A stretch of DNA of 15,635 nucleotides from Candidatus Fermentibacterota bacterium (GTDB taxonomy: Bacteria; Fermentibacterota; Fermentibacteria; Fermentibacterales; JCC-6). The stretch is taken from NCBI GenBank assembly GCA_030607835.1, contig JAUWJE010000012.1:1-15635 (forward strand), read 5' to 3'. The translations under genes and the position numbers were made by a program. The notes beneath the pieces were generated by a model. The model saw only the letters and a program-made list of their open reading frames with translations, searched no databases and was not told where the DNA came from. This document shows positions 1-6,888 of the stretch, piece after piece; position 1 is the stretch's first letter; each line of letters begins with the position of its first letter.

Positions 1-404
1 CGACCGGAATCCCACTCAATTACATATCCTGATGGATCGGCTGCGTCATGAGCAACACTGAATGCGCTTATCGAATATGATCCAAAATCAATACTGGTTC
101 CGTTTGGAAATACATGAATCTCCTGGATTTTACCAAGTCTGTGTCTGGAAGCATCCAATGTTCCCTCTGTGGCAAAAACAGGAATTCCCCACTTTCTCGA
201 CAGCACACCTGCACCTTTTACATGATCCGAGTGTTCGTGACTGATGAACAGCGCTTGAGGATGTATACCGGAAAATCCGGAATCAACAAGTCTGGACGTG
301 TGCAACTTGCCGCTCAATCCAGCGTCTATGAAAATCATTTTGCCTTCATGTTCTACAGTAAGGGCATTACCCCTGCTGCCACTGGCGAGTACACCAAGTC
401 TCAT
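1..404 (-). CDS. YycJ/WalJ-like MBL-fold metallo-hydrolase (3' end cut by window edge)
   Basis: Only the first 134 codons are visible; the rest lies beyond the left edge. The protein begins MRLGVLASGSRGNA, the typical N-terminal strand of the YycJ/WalJ branch of the metallo-beta-lactamase fold. The metal-binding motif HEHSDH is at residues 56-61, with further ligands likely H119 and D120 in the stretch VAHDAADPSGY, which is characteristic of YycJ. Members of this family are predicted cytoplasmic metal-dependent nucleases or hydrolases linked to DNA repair or cell-wall signalling in Firmicutes; the substrate here cannot be told. The start ATG (404-402) overlaps the TGA of the upstream gene as ATGA. 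A strong ribosome site GGAGGAG (418-412) lies 7 bases ahead, so the start is secure. It is the last visible gene of the long minus-strand operon. Confidence 0.88.
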   Translation of the reverse strand, partial: MRLGVLASGSRGNALTVEHEGKMIFIDAGLSGKLHTSRLVDSGFSGIHPQALFISHEHSDHVKGAGVLSRKWGIPVFATEGTLDASRHRLGKIQEIHVFPNGTSIDFGSYSISAFSVAHDAADPSGYVIEWDSG

Positions 405-1585
405 AATGCAGCTCCTCCATCACTTGAAACACGATGAAATACAGCTGAATCAGTTGGATATTCCGGATGCCCTGTCTGGCCCCAGAAATTTCTGAGCATC
501 CATGTGCTGTCAGGGGACAGTGAGTTAAGGCTGAACACACAGATACCGCTACCTCCCCGTTCAAGTGCTTCGCGTGCACCTGTTAATGCAGAGGTAATCG
601 ACTGATTATAAATTCCTATTCCATGAACCACTCTTGAAGGATTGATTCCGGTTCCGAGAATCGCCAGTTCCCTGGCCTTTGCTGCATCGGTAGTATAGGC
701 CATCGTACAGACAAAATCGACAAGTCCCGCAGAAAGCCAGTATCTCCAGTCACAGGAGTAATGGCTTGCAGCTTCGAATGGATCAGCCATTACAGCACAT
801 GACAGAAGCGTTTCGGGTGATGCACTCCTTAGAGCGGATCGCACAGTCTCCACAGTCATGGTTACCTGATTGATTTTCCATTGAGACCACAATTCAGCCA
901 GTTCTTCCGCACCACTGCTCCTTCTGAAGAGATCCAGCGGGTCTCTTCCAGTTTTGAAATAGAACGCTTCTAATGAGGATGACTCAAATCCAAAGGAGGG
1001 ATTTGGATAGCGAATATAATCAAGGTGAATTCCATCAACGTTGTACTCAGTCGCAATTTCAACAGCAATATCAGCGATGAATTCTCGAACCTCGGGTACA
1101 GCTGGAGATAGAGTTGCTCCCACAATTCCTTTATCCTCACATTCTATGCGAGAGTAGTCTCTGGTTGATCGACCATATTTATCAGCGATAAACCAATCAG
1201 GATGGGAGTACCACACATGTGTAGAATCGGAAGGCGACTGCGGAGCGGACCATACAAGAAAAGCATTTACCCATGCATGAACTTCCATTCCTCGAGGGCG
1301 AGCTCGCATTATAATGTATTCAAGTGGATCGAAATCCCGCTGAAAAGCGGCCAATGGAAGTATGGAGGAATTGTAGTAGGCTTCCGCTCTGCCTACTACC
1401 TGCACAATAAGACCATTTGCTCCAGCTTCAGAAGCATTCTCTATGAGCACATCTATCGACTCAGGGCTGGTCAGTCCATCTCTCACAACCCAGAAGTATC
1501 GACCTGCACATACAGGAACAGTTCCCTGGACTACCCCTGCGAAAATAAGCATAGCAGGCAGTAATATTCGCAATCCTATCTTCAT
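401..1585 (-). CDS. Secreted GHL10/YngK-type glycosyl-hydrolase-like protein (DUF187)
   Basis: About 394 residues. The N-terminus (MKIGLRILLPAMLIFAGVVQG) is a signal peptide: basic start, hydrophobic core, small residues near 'QG' or 'CAG'; no proper lipobox is seen. The mature part starts RYFWVVRDGL and follows the GHL10 pattern of a TIM barrel: 'GANGLIVQVVGRAEAYY', then HAWVNAFL at about 103-110 and DGIHLDYIRYP at about 184-194, the most conserved block of the family. Relatives (Bacillus YngK) are thought to act on polysaccharide or peptidoglycan-related glycans, but this is mostly prediction. I prefer the ATG at 1585 because AGGTGA (1596-1591) lies 5-6 bases ahead of it. A GTG at 1594 overlaps the previous stop as GTGA and would add only three residues (MKN), and has no spaced ribosome site. 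The TGA end overlaps the next ATG. Confidence 0.85.
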   Translation of the reverse strand: MKIGLRILLPAMLIFAGVVQGTVPVCAGRYFWVVRDGLTSPESIDVLIENASEAGANGLIVQVVGRAEAYYNSSILPLAAFQRDFDPLEYIIMRARPRGMEVHAWVNAFLVWSAPQSPSDSTHVWYSHPDWFIADKYGRSTRDYSRIECEDKGIVGATLSPAVPEVREFIADIAVEIATEYNVDGIHLDYIRYPNPSFGFESSSLEAFYFKTGRDPLDLFRRSSGAEELAELWSQWKINQVTMTVETVRSALRSASPETLLSCAVMADPFEAASHYSCDWRYWLSAGLVDFVCTMAYTTDAAKARELAILGTGINPSRVVHGIGIYNQSITSALTGAREALERGGSGICVFSLNSLSPDSTWMLRNFWGQTGHPEYPTDSAVFHRVSSDGGAAL

Positions 1586-1590
1586 GTTCT

Positions 1591-2697
1591 TCACCTGCTA
1601 CTGTCAAAACAGATTTTGGAGACAGCTCTAACGAAATGCTCAATATCGACAATATTATTCTGTGGGCTGATTGAAAAACCCAGATATCTATCCGGATTGG
1701 ACATGTCTCTCCCTGTACTCTCCAGATAGGCAAGTCGCTCGGTGGAGTTGTGTGATGGAAGGACGATATTTGCATCCTCCAGCTTCGCATGGAATCTATC
1801 TGGTGCTGTCCTCATTCTCAGCAAAGCTGTTCCCGGAAGAAGATTATCAGCACAATCTCCGATGATGGAATATTTTATTCCATTGTAATCAAGACCGTCA
1901 AGCAGATCTGTTCGAAGCTGATTTACAATCCTTGCTCTGGGGACAATACCGGTGTTGAGCACACCAATAGCAGCGGTCATTCCGGAGATTCCGGGAATAT
2001 TCATCATGCAGGAGAATTCCGGAGCATTACTCATCAACCAGGGATTAGAATCAGTTATTACAACTGCTGCTACCCCTGGTGGTCCACCTATTTTCTGTGA
2101 GGAAACTGTGATTGCGTCAATATCAGTACTGGATAAATCAATTTCGACCTTCCCGGCCGCATTACAGGCATCGGAGTGAAAAAGAGCTCCCTTTGAATGA
2201 GCTATCGCCGCGAGTTCTTCAACAGGTTGAATAATGCCTGAAATACCACTTGACCAGGCAACGGTTACAAGTCCGGTTTCAGCATTCATCGCATCCTTCA
2301 GTGACTCCGGAATAATCCTGCCATCATTGCCGATCGGGAGAATGGTGATGCTGGATCCCTCTTCTCTGAGGATCTTGAGAGCTGTATTGATTGAAGAATG
2401 CTCAACTGGGGATGAAATTATATGTTTCCTGTTGTTTTTCCTTGCCTGCCTTCCCATAGAAAGGACGGAAAGACCGTTTGCAGCTCCACCATCGTAATAG
2501 AATAACGTTCTTGCACCACCGAAGAATTCAGCGATCATATTTTCTGCTTCTTCCACGAAAAACTGTGTTTTTCTTCCAGGCAGATTACTGCTGCGACGGT
2601 GTCCATATCCATTTTTCATCGCCAAGGAGAACGCTTTGATTGCTTCCTCATTAACAGGCATCAGAGTAAGATGATCAAGGTATGTAATTTTATTCAG
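1591..2697 (-). CDS. NifS/IscS-like PLP-dependent (class V aminotransferase) protein lacking the catalytic cysteine
   Basis: Fold-type I PLP protein of the cysteine desulfurase group, 368 residues with the start used here. From the CTG at 2697 the N-terminus reads MNKITYLDHLTLMPVNEEA, matching the 'YLDNAATTPV' opening of NifS proteins. Other family blocks: SPVEHSSI near 96-103, HSDACNAAGK near 174-183, and the PLP lysine in SSQKIGGPPGVAAV at about K202. The region where IscS has its catalytic Cys (GSACTS) reads LPSHNSTERL, with no cysteine, and the IRFSLGR region reads LGFSISP, losing the usual arginine. The NNEIG asparagine is also replaced (WSSGISG). A desulfurase reaction is therefore doubtful; lyase, transaminase or non-catalytic roles are possible. 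An ATG at 2661 exists but would remove the first conserved block. The stop overlaps the next gene region (AGGTGA). Confidence 0.78.
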   Translation of the reverse strand: MNKITYLDHLTLMPVNEEAIKAFSLAMKNGYGHRRSSNLPGRKTQFFVEEAENMIAEFFGGARTLFYYDGGAANGLSVLSMGRQARKNNRKHIISSPVEHSSINTALKILREEGSSITILPIGNDGRIIPESLKDAMNAETGLVTVAWSSGISGIIQPVEELAAIAHSKGALFHSDACNAAGKVEIDLSSTDIDAITVSSQKIGGPPGVAAVVITDSNPWLMSNAPEFSCMMNIPGISGMTAAIGVLNTGIVPRARIVNQLRTDLLDGLDYNGIKYSIIGDCADNLLPGTALLRMRTAPDRFHAKLEDANIVLPSHNSTERLAYLESTGRDMSNPDRYLGFSISPQNNIVDIEHFVRAVSKICFDSSR

Positions 2698-3695
2698 TCT
2701 ATTGCTCCCATCTTCGTGAGACTCTCAGGAAATTCTTCCTTCTCCGGTCTTGAGAAGAGTTCAGCAATAGCCTCCATGATAGGATAATCTCTATTAAGTA
2801 TCCTTCTGACAGTCCGTGTGATTGGCATATCTACATCGTATCTGTCAGCAAGTGTCATTATGGCAGAGGATGTGTCAACTCCTTCAGCCAGTCCCGATAA
2901 CCCTTCAACGGTACCGCAGGCAAATGCCTCTCCAAATATCCTGTTATGACTGAAGGGTGAAAACAGGGTCGCCTCGTAATCACCTAAATGAGAATGCCCG
3001 TAAACACTTCTCCAGTCACCGCCCATAGCTGCAACTAGCCTGGCGACTTCCTGCGGAGCACGAGCCATGAGAGCGCCTTTGAGGCCTGACATATTGAGTC
3101 CATCAAGGATTCCAGCCGCTATTCCAATAACGTTCTTGGCAGCAGCTCCCACCTCGCAACCGATCATGTCCCGCGACCAGTAGAATCGTATCAGATCACT
3201 ACTCATCAGCCTGGATATGCGAATTGCATTATCATCGCGATCGGATGCGATAAGCATGCAACTGGGTACTTCAGCAATAAATTGCTGCAGGTGTCCCGGA
3301 CCTACCCAGACAGAAAGACTTCGCGGATTCAGGCCTTCCTGATCAGCTATTTCGGACAATCTCAATCCGGTTACTTTTTCTATACCCTTCATGCAGAGAA
3401 TGATATCAGAACCTGAAAGATCGTTTGCGGATAGTTTTGATGCAAGTTTTCTGAATTCCTGAGCGGGAACCGCAACAGTTATCATGTCGCAGGCAGACGC
3501 ATCTGCAAGATCTGTGGTCAGACGAATATTATCGGGAAGCTCGAGATACCTGTTTTTTCCTGTTTTCTGAAGCTCACGAAAACCCGGCGCGTCTCCGGGT
3601 TCCCAGCCAAGCATTGTATTTCCCACTCTGGATCCATACCATAGATGGAAACTTCCCCATCTACCGCATCCAAGAACTGCCTGCTTAACCGGCAT
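2694..3695 (-). CDS. gpsA: NAD(P)-dependent glycerol-3-phosphate dehydrogenase
   Basis: 333 residues, the usual GpsA length. It reduces dihydroxyacetone phosphate to sn-glycerol-3-phosphate, the backbone of membrane phospholipids, in the cytoplasm. Sequence evidence: dinucleotide-binding GCGRWG at 9-14; MKGIE at 102-106; GPG at 132-134 where most relatives have GPS; the catalytic lysine K187 in EVGAAAKNVIGIAAGILDGL; and the C-terminal substrate region MGGDW followed by GDYEATLFSPFSHNRIFG, equivalent to the usual GDL-T-S-SRNR-FG. The slightly unusual GPG, GDY and SHNR variants make it a divergent member, but catalytic residues are kept. The ATG at 3695 has GGAGAG (3710-3705) 9 bases upstream, inside the end of the previous gene. 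It lies directly after a DUF362 gene and two genes after an LpxL-like acyltransferase, which fits a lipid role. Confidence 0.9.
   Translation of the reverse strand: MPVKQAVLGCGRWGSFHLWYGSRVGNTMLGWEPGDAPGFRELQKTGKNRYLELPDNIRLTTDLADASACDMITVAVPAQEFRKLASKLSANDLSGSDIILCMKGIEKVTGLRLSEIADQEGLNPRSLSVWVGPGHLQQFIAEVPSCMLIASDRDDNAIRISRLMSSDLIRFYWSRDMIGCEVGAAAKNVIGIAAGILDGLNMSGLKGALMARAPQEVARLVAAMGGDWRSVYGHSHLGDYEATLFSPFSHNRIFGEAFACGTVEGLSGLAEGVDTSSAIMTLADRYDVDMPITRTVRRILNRDYPIMEAIAELFSRPEKEEFPESLTKMGAID
2695..2709 (-). promoter_or_regulatory. Ribosome binding site and CTG start of the NifS-like gene
   Basis: GGGAG at 2709-2705 lies 7 bases before CTG (2697-2695). The CTG overlaps the gpsA stop as CTGA, the same geometry as the ATGA junctions elsewhere in this operon. 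The reading frame has a TGA at 2727-2725 or nearby upstream and no ATG, GTG or TTG before the conserved YLDH block, so a non-standard start (CTG, or less likely ATT at 2688) is needed if that block is translated. Confidence 0.5.
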
Positions 3696-3701
3696 TATGG
3701 T

Positions 3702-4832
3702 CTACTCTCCACTTTCAAATCCTTTCGGATCCGGTATGGTTTCAACTGAAGCATACTTCTTGAACAGCTCTCCCCATGGAGTCGCGAGGGCTTCCTTGAT
3801 TCTTTTCTTACCGACAAGATTAAGCCAGAACACATCATGATATAATCTGCTTGCGAAAAAGGACCATGGAACAATGGGACTTCTGAGTAGAATATTTTCC
3901 AGTGGTTTCAGCCAGCCGTGATAGATTACTTTTTGCCCTCTGCTTGCGAAAGTCTCTGTTTGTACAAAATGGAAATTCACCTTTGAGATGTCTTCTCCTA
4001 CAATCTCGATTTCTGCTGGATCTCCGATCCCGAGTCCTTCTTCGTGAGCAAGCCTAATAAAATCCAGTTTCATCGGATCACACCCCTGCATTTTCGCACT
4101 TATCGCGTCAATTGCCACCTGATCTGCGGAAGCAAGGATAAAATTCTTCACATGGGGAATCATCGCTCTAGGCCCTGGTCCTTCTCCGGCAAATGTTCCA
4201 TCCATCACAGCAAGAATACCGGGATGTATCTCTTTCTGAATTCTGAGGAGATCAACGAGGGTTTCGTGTATGACACTGTGTGTCCAGTGACGACGCTCAC
4301 TGAGCAGGCCACCGAAAGCATTCTTCATCGCACCTGTGATTGTAGTAAACACATGTGTCTTCATTGTTGGAAGATGGATGATATTCTTTCCTATGAGAAT
4401 ATCCGGAACTTTCACACCTTCAGGGAAAATTTTTCCCAGAACTCTAAAAGGTTTGTCAGGCTTGAATTCAACCCACTTCACCGGTTTTTCGTAGAGTCTG
4501 ACTTTTTGAATTCCATGCAGGTCTTCATCAACCTGTCTGAGATGGTTTCCGATTTCCCCCTTCTTATCACTGACGACAACTGTCCTGTTATGTGTTGAAA
4601 CAAGCTGATCTTTACCGTATCCATCCTTCAGAAGGCTTCTTATCACACCATCAAGCTGCCAGGGTGTTGTGGAACAGGCTGGATACCAGTGATGCCATGA
4701 TACATTTATTTTAAGCAGAACGTCCTGGCTCTTATCCAGGAAGTCCAGATAATCAATACTTTTAAGAAGCTTGTGATAATCCTCCAGAACGGTATCCGGT
4801 GATGTTTTCAGTACAGCGACTTTACTTTTCAT
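3702..4832 (-). CDS. DUF362 domain protein without ferredoxin domain
   Basis: 376 residues. DUF362 signatures are LPTMKTH at 154-160, GAMKNAFGG at 167-175, a MDGTFAGEGPGPR block at 210-222 and VAIDAISAKMQG at 239-250. The family is widespread in anaerobes and often linked to iron-sulfur proteins; its biochemical function is not established. This copy lacks the 4Fe-4S domain of the other DUF362 protein in the operon and instead has about 75 extra C-terminal residues rich in aromatic and basic amino acids (HGWLKPLENILLRSPIVP and onward), which could be a membrane-surface segment. The ATG overlaps the stop of the LpxL-like gene (ATGA) and GAGGA lies 6 bases upstream. It ends in TAG, six bases before gpsA. 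Confidence 0.85.
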   Translation of the reverse strand: MKSKVAVLKTSPDTVLEDYHKLLKSIDYLDFLDKSQDVLLKINVSWHHWYPACSTTPWQLDGVIRSLLKDGYGKDQLVSTHNRTVVVSDKKGEIGNHLRQVDEDLHGIQKVRLYEKPVKWVEFKPDKPFRVLGKIFPEGVKVPDILIGKNIIHLPTMKTHVFTTITGAMKNAFGGLLSERRHWTHSVIHETLVDLLRIQKEIHPGILAVMDGTFAGEGPGPRAMIPHVKNFILASADQVAIDAISAKMQGCDPMKLDFIRLAHEEGLGIGDPAEIEIVGEDISKVNFHFVQTETFASRGQKVIYHGWLKPLENILLRSPIVPWSFFASRLYHDVFWLNLVGKKRIKEALATPWGELFKKYASVETIPDPKGFESGE

Positions 4833-5743
4833 GTTCTATCCTCATACAATCCTGTGGTTTTCCATCTTCGATGTGCCCACCAGTAGAGTTCCGGTGTTTC
4901 TCTGATCAGTTTTTCAAGTTCAAGCGTATATTGCTGTGTAATCCGTTTTTCTGCCTCTTCCCTGGAAATATCTCCTTCAGGACGTATTGGTTCCGATATC
5001 ACCAGCCTGTGGTCAGGACCTTTCCCGATTCGGAGCAGTGCCGCCAGAAAAACCGGCACTCCAAGCTTCGCGGAAAATGCCGCAGCTCCTCTCGGAGTGG
5101 AAGCGGGGAAATTGAAGAAATCAACGATTATTCCACTCTCCCGGGCATCCTGATCTGACAGCCAGCATACGTATCCCCCCCGTTTCATCGATGATAATAC
5201 GCCTTTTACCGCAGCTCTCCTATTGTACAGTTCTATTCCGTGCATGGAGCGCATATGATTGATAAACCCATCAACCAGACTATTACTCTGTCGCCCAACA
5301 AGGAAGGCAACATCTCCAAGAAGATACTTGTTTGCGATACCGAAGAGTTCCCAGTTTCCAAAATGTCCTGTGATGATGATCGCTCCCTCTTCACGAAGGA
5401 GAACTTCAAGAGCTTCAGGATTATCTACCCTGACATGTTTTTCTATATAGCTTTGATCAATCTTCCACTGACGCGCATATTCAATCATGAAACGCCCGGA
5501 ATTCTTGTAGGATAGAAGCGCAATTCTATTCAGTTCCTCAGATGACTTCTCAGGAAAAGCAAGTTCAAGATTCACAAGTACGACTCTTTTTCTGATTCGC
5601 AGCACTTTCCATGCAAACCATCCCATGAATGCGCCCAGCGACAGAGCACACCTGATAGACAGAAGACCCGTCAAAAAAACGGTAATCCGAACAAACACAT
5701 ACTCAATCCTGTGACCGAAAGAAGGTCTCTCCCGTTTTTCCAT
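4829..5743 (-). CDS. LpxL/HtrB-family lipid acyltransferase
   Basis: 304 residues, standard for the family. These inner-membrane enzymes transfer a fatty acyl chain to a lipid, classically the secondary acylation of lipid A. Seen here: a hydrophobic N-terminal anchor at about 17-46 (VFVRITVFLTGLLSIRCALS), the HxxxxE catalytic motif H127 to E132 in TGHFGNWELFG, the SDQDARESGIIVDFFNFPA block at about 196-214 followed by TPRGAAAFSAKLGVPVF, and the C-terminal YWWAHRRWKT at 287-296. All hallmark residues are present. AGGAG (5753-5749) is 5 bases before the ATG, and the gene starts one base after the previous stop. No other lipid A genes are in the window, so the acceptor could be lipid A or another glycolipid or lysolipid. 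The gpsA gene two positions downstream supports a lipid role. Confidence 0.9.
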   Translation of the reverse strand: MEKRERPSFGHRIEYVFVRITVFLTGLLSIRCALSLGAFMGWFAWKVLRIRKRVVLVNLELAFPEKSSEELNRIALLSYKNSGRFMIEYARQWKIDQSYIEKHVRVDNPEALEVLLREEGAIIITGHFGNWELFGIANKYLLGDVAFLVGRQSNSLVDGFINHMRSMHGIELYNRRAAVKGVLSSMKRGGYVCWLSDQDARESGIIVDFFNFPASTPRGAAAFSAKLGVPVFLAALLRIGKGPDHRLVISEPIRPEGDISREEAEKRITQQYTLELEKLIRETPELYWWAHRRWKTTGLYEDRT

Positions 5744-5744
5744 C

Positions 5745-6851
5745 TCAGCTCCTGCTAAAAGGAATCCGTACTTTTACGGCCTGCTCCGGACACAGTTCAT
5801 GACAACAGAGGCACATGATGCATTTGCGGCGCTCCATCACTGCTCTTCCATCTTTAATAATTATCGCGTTTGTCGGACAACCCCTTGCACAGATTCCACA
5901 ACCGTTACACTTATCTGTAGATACAGGTGGTTTCTTGAAGAGCATTCTCGCTATTCCACCCAGAAAAGAAGGAAGCAGGTTATAGAAGCTCTCACCGGGT
6001 ACTCTGAAATTCTCAAACATACCTTCTTTCAAACCATATACAGAGATGTCTTCTCGTGGCTTCCCCAGTCCCCGTTCTCGAGCGATTCTGTTCGTATAGA
6101 GTTCAAGAGCATCAATACCGACAAGTTCAGTCATAACCATGTCGAGGCACACACCATCTCGCGAAAGACCAAGCAAACCATCCCATCTGGGAGTTCCATC
6201 GGTACTTGGTCCCTTGCCATCCATCGCAAGAATTGCATCCATAACGGTCAAATCAAAATTAACGATCTCATAGATATCAACAATGTATTTCGATAAATCA
6301 ACCGGTCTTATTCCATAACTGTGCAATACAGCTTTCCCAAGCCCGGGAATCGCGCCAAAAGCATTTTTCACCGCATTGGTCAGCCTGCAGAGTCCATGTG
6401 TTTTGAACTTGCACATATTAATTAAAACATCACATTCCAGAATAGGACTTGCGATGTCGTATGTTCTGCTCATGACTGTCCTTCGAACACATCCTGCTTT
6501 CTCAAAATTGACCAGTTCAAATCCGAGCTCTTCAGCAATCCGGGAGTATCCGCAGTTCTTCCAGAATCTTTCAACTCCTTTTACTGCTCCGCCGGGACTA
6601 TCTCCTACAGTAACCGTACACCCTTCGTTGCGCAGCAGAATAATCATCGCTGCAACAACCTCCGGATGTGTTGTTATTGCTCTTTCGGGGGACTTTGCTG
6701 AGAGCATATTAACTTTGAGAAGCACTTCTGCACCTGGAACAACCGTATCCGGCCATCCTCCAGCCTGTTCCAGCATTTCCGAAATCGCATCAATGAGTTC
6801 GCTTCTGTCGTAAGACTCGAATCCTGCTCTGAGAACTACGTCATATGCCAT
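5745..6851 (-). CDS. DUF362 protein with C-terminal double 4Fe-4S ferredoxin domain
   Basis: 368 residues. DUF362 part: LLKVNML near 44-50, KFKTHG at 148-153, NAVKNAFGA at 159-167 and MDAILAMDGKGP at 204-215. After a linker come two classic 4Fe-4S motifs: CNGCGICARGCP with cysteines 315, 318, 321 and 325, and CIMCLCCHELCP with cysteines 344, 347, 350 and 354. The presence of two clusters implies electron transfer, most likely as a reductase or electron carrier for a partner, but DUF362 has no settled activity. GAAGGA lies a few bases before the ATG at 6851. It is the first gene of the tightly packed seven-gene run (next gene starts one base after its stop), so it may set the level of the whole operon. 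A second DUF362 gene lies one gene further down. Confidence 0.88.
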   Translation of the reverse strand: MAYDVVLRAGFESYDRSELIDAISEMLEQAGGWPDTVVPGAEVLLKVNMLSAKSPERAITTHPEVVAAMIILLRNEGCTVTVGDSPGGAVKGVERFWKNCGYSRIAEELGFELVNFEKAGCVRRTVMSRTYDIASPILECDVLINMCKFKTHGLCRLTNAVKNAFGAIPGLGKAVLHSYGIRPVDLSKYIVDIYEIVNFDLTVMDAILAMDGKGPSTDGTPRWDGLLGLSRDGVCLDMVMTELVGIDALELYTNRIARERGLGKPREDISVYGLKEGMFENFRVPGESFYNLLPSFLGGIARMLFKKPPVSTDKCNGCGICARGCPTNAIIIKDGRAVMERRKCIMCLCCHELCPEQAVKVRIPFSRS

Positions 6852-6888
6852 AACATCCTTCAGGAACGTTCAGATTATATGAACCAGA
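6852..6888 (-). promoter_or_regulatory. Possible weak promoter ahead of the DUF362/lipid operon
   Basis: The 37-base gap between the diguanylate cyclase stop and the DUF362 start contains a perfect TATAAT (6879-6874, minus strand), 23 bases before the ATG. I find no good -35 box at the right distance, so the operon may instead be read through from the cyclase gene or from ppdK. Confidence 0.25.

Larger units (their letters stand above)
1..6851 (-). other. Probable seven-gene operon (DUF362-Fd, LpxL-like, DUF362, gpsA, NifS-like, GHL10, YycJ-like)
   Basis: All seven genes run the same way. Junctions in order are: 1-base gap, ATGA overlap, 6-base gap, CTGA overlap (if CTG is the start), a gap of about 5 bases or GTGA overlap, and ATGA overlap. 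No terminator-like hairpin is seen at the junctions. Such packing normally means one transcript with coupled translation. Possible transcription start lies in the 37-base gap at 6852-6888, or further up at ppdK. Confidence 0.7.

Noticed and set aside
3695..3704. The TAG of the second DUF362 gene is in frame with gpsA, so read-through would give a DUF362-GpsA fusion.
   Set aside because: GpsA starts with its own ATG and ribosome site GGAGAG, and both proteins look complete in length; with a 6-base gap the shared frame is coincidence.
4044..4598. Long plus-strand open frame of 184 codons opposite the second DUF362 gene.
   Set aside because: Composition is unlike a protein domain, no ribosome site was noted, and the minus strand carries clear DUF362 motifs here.
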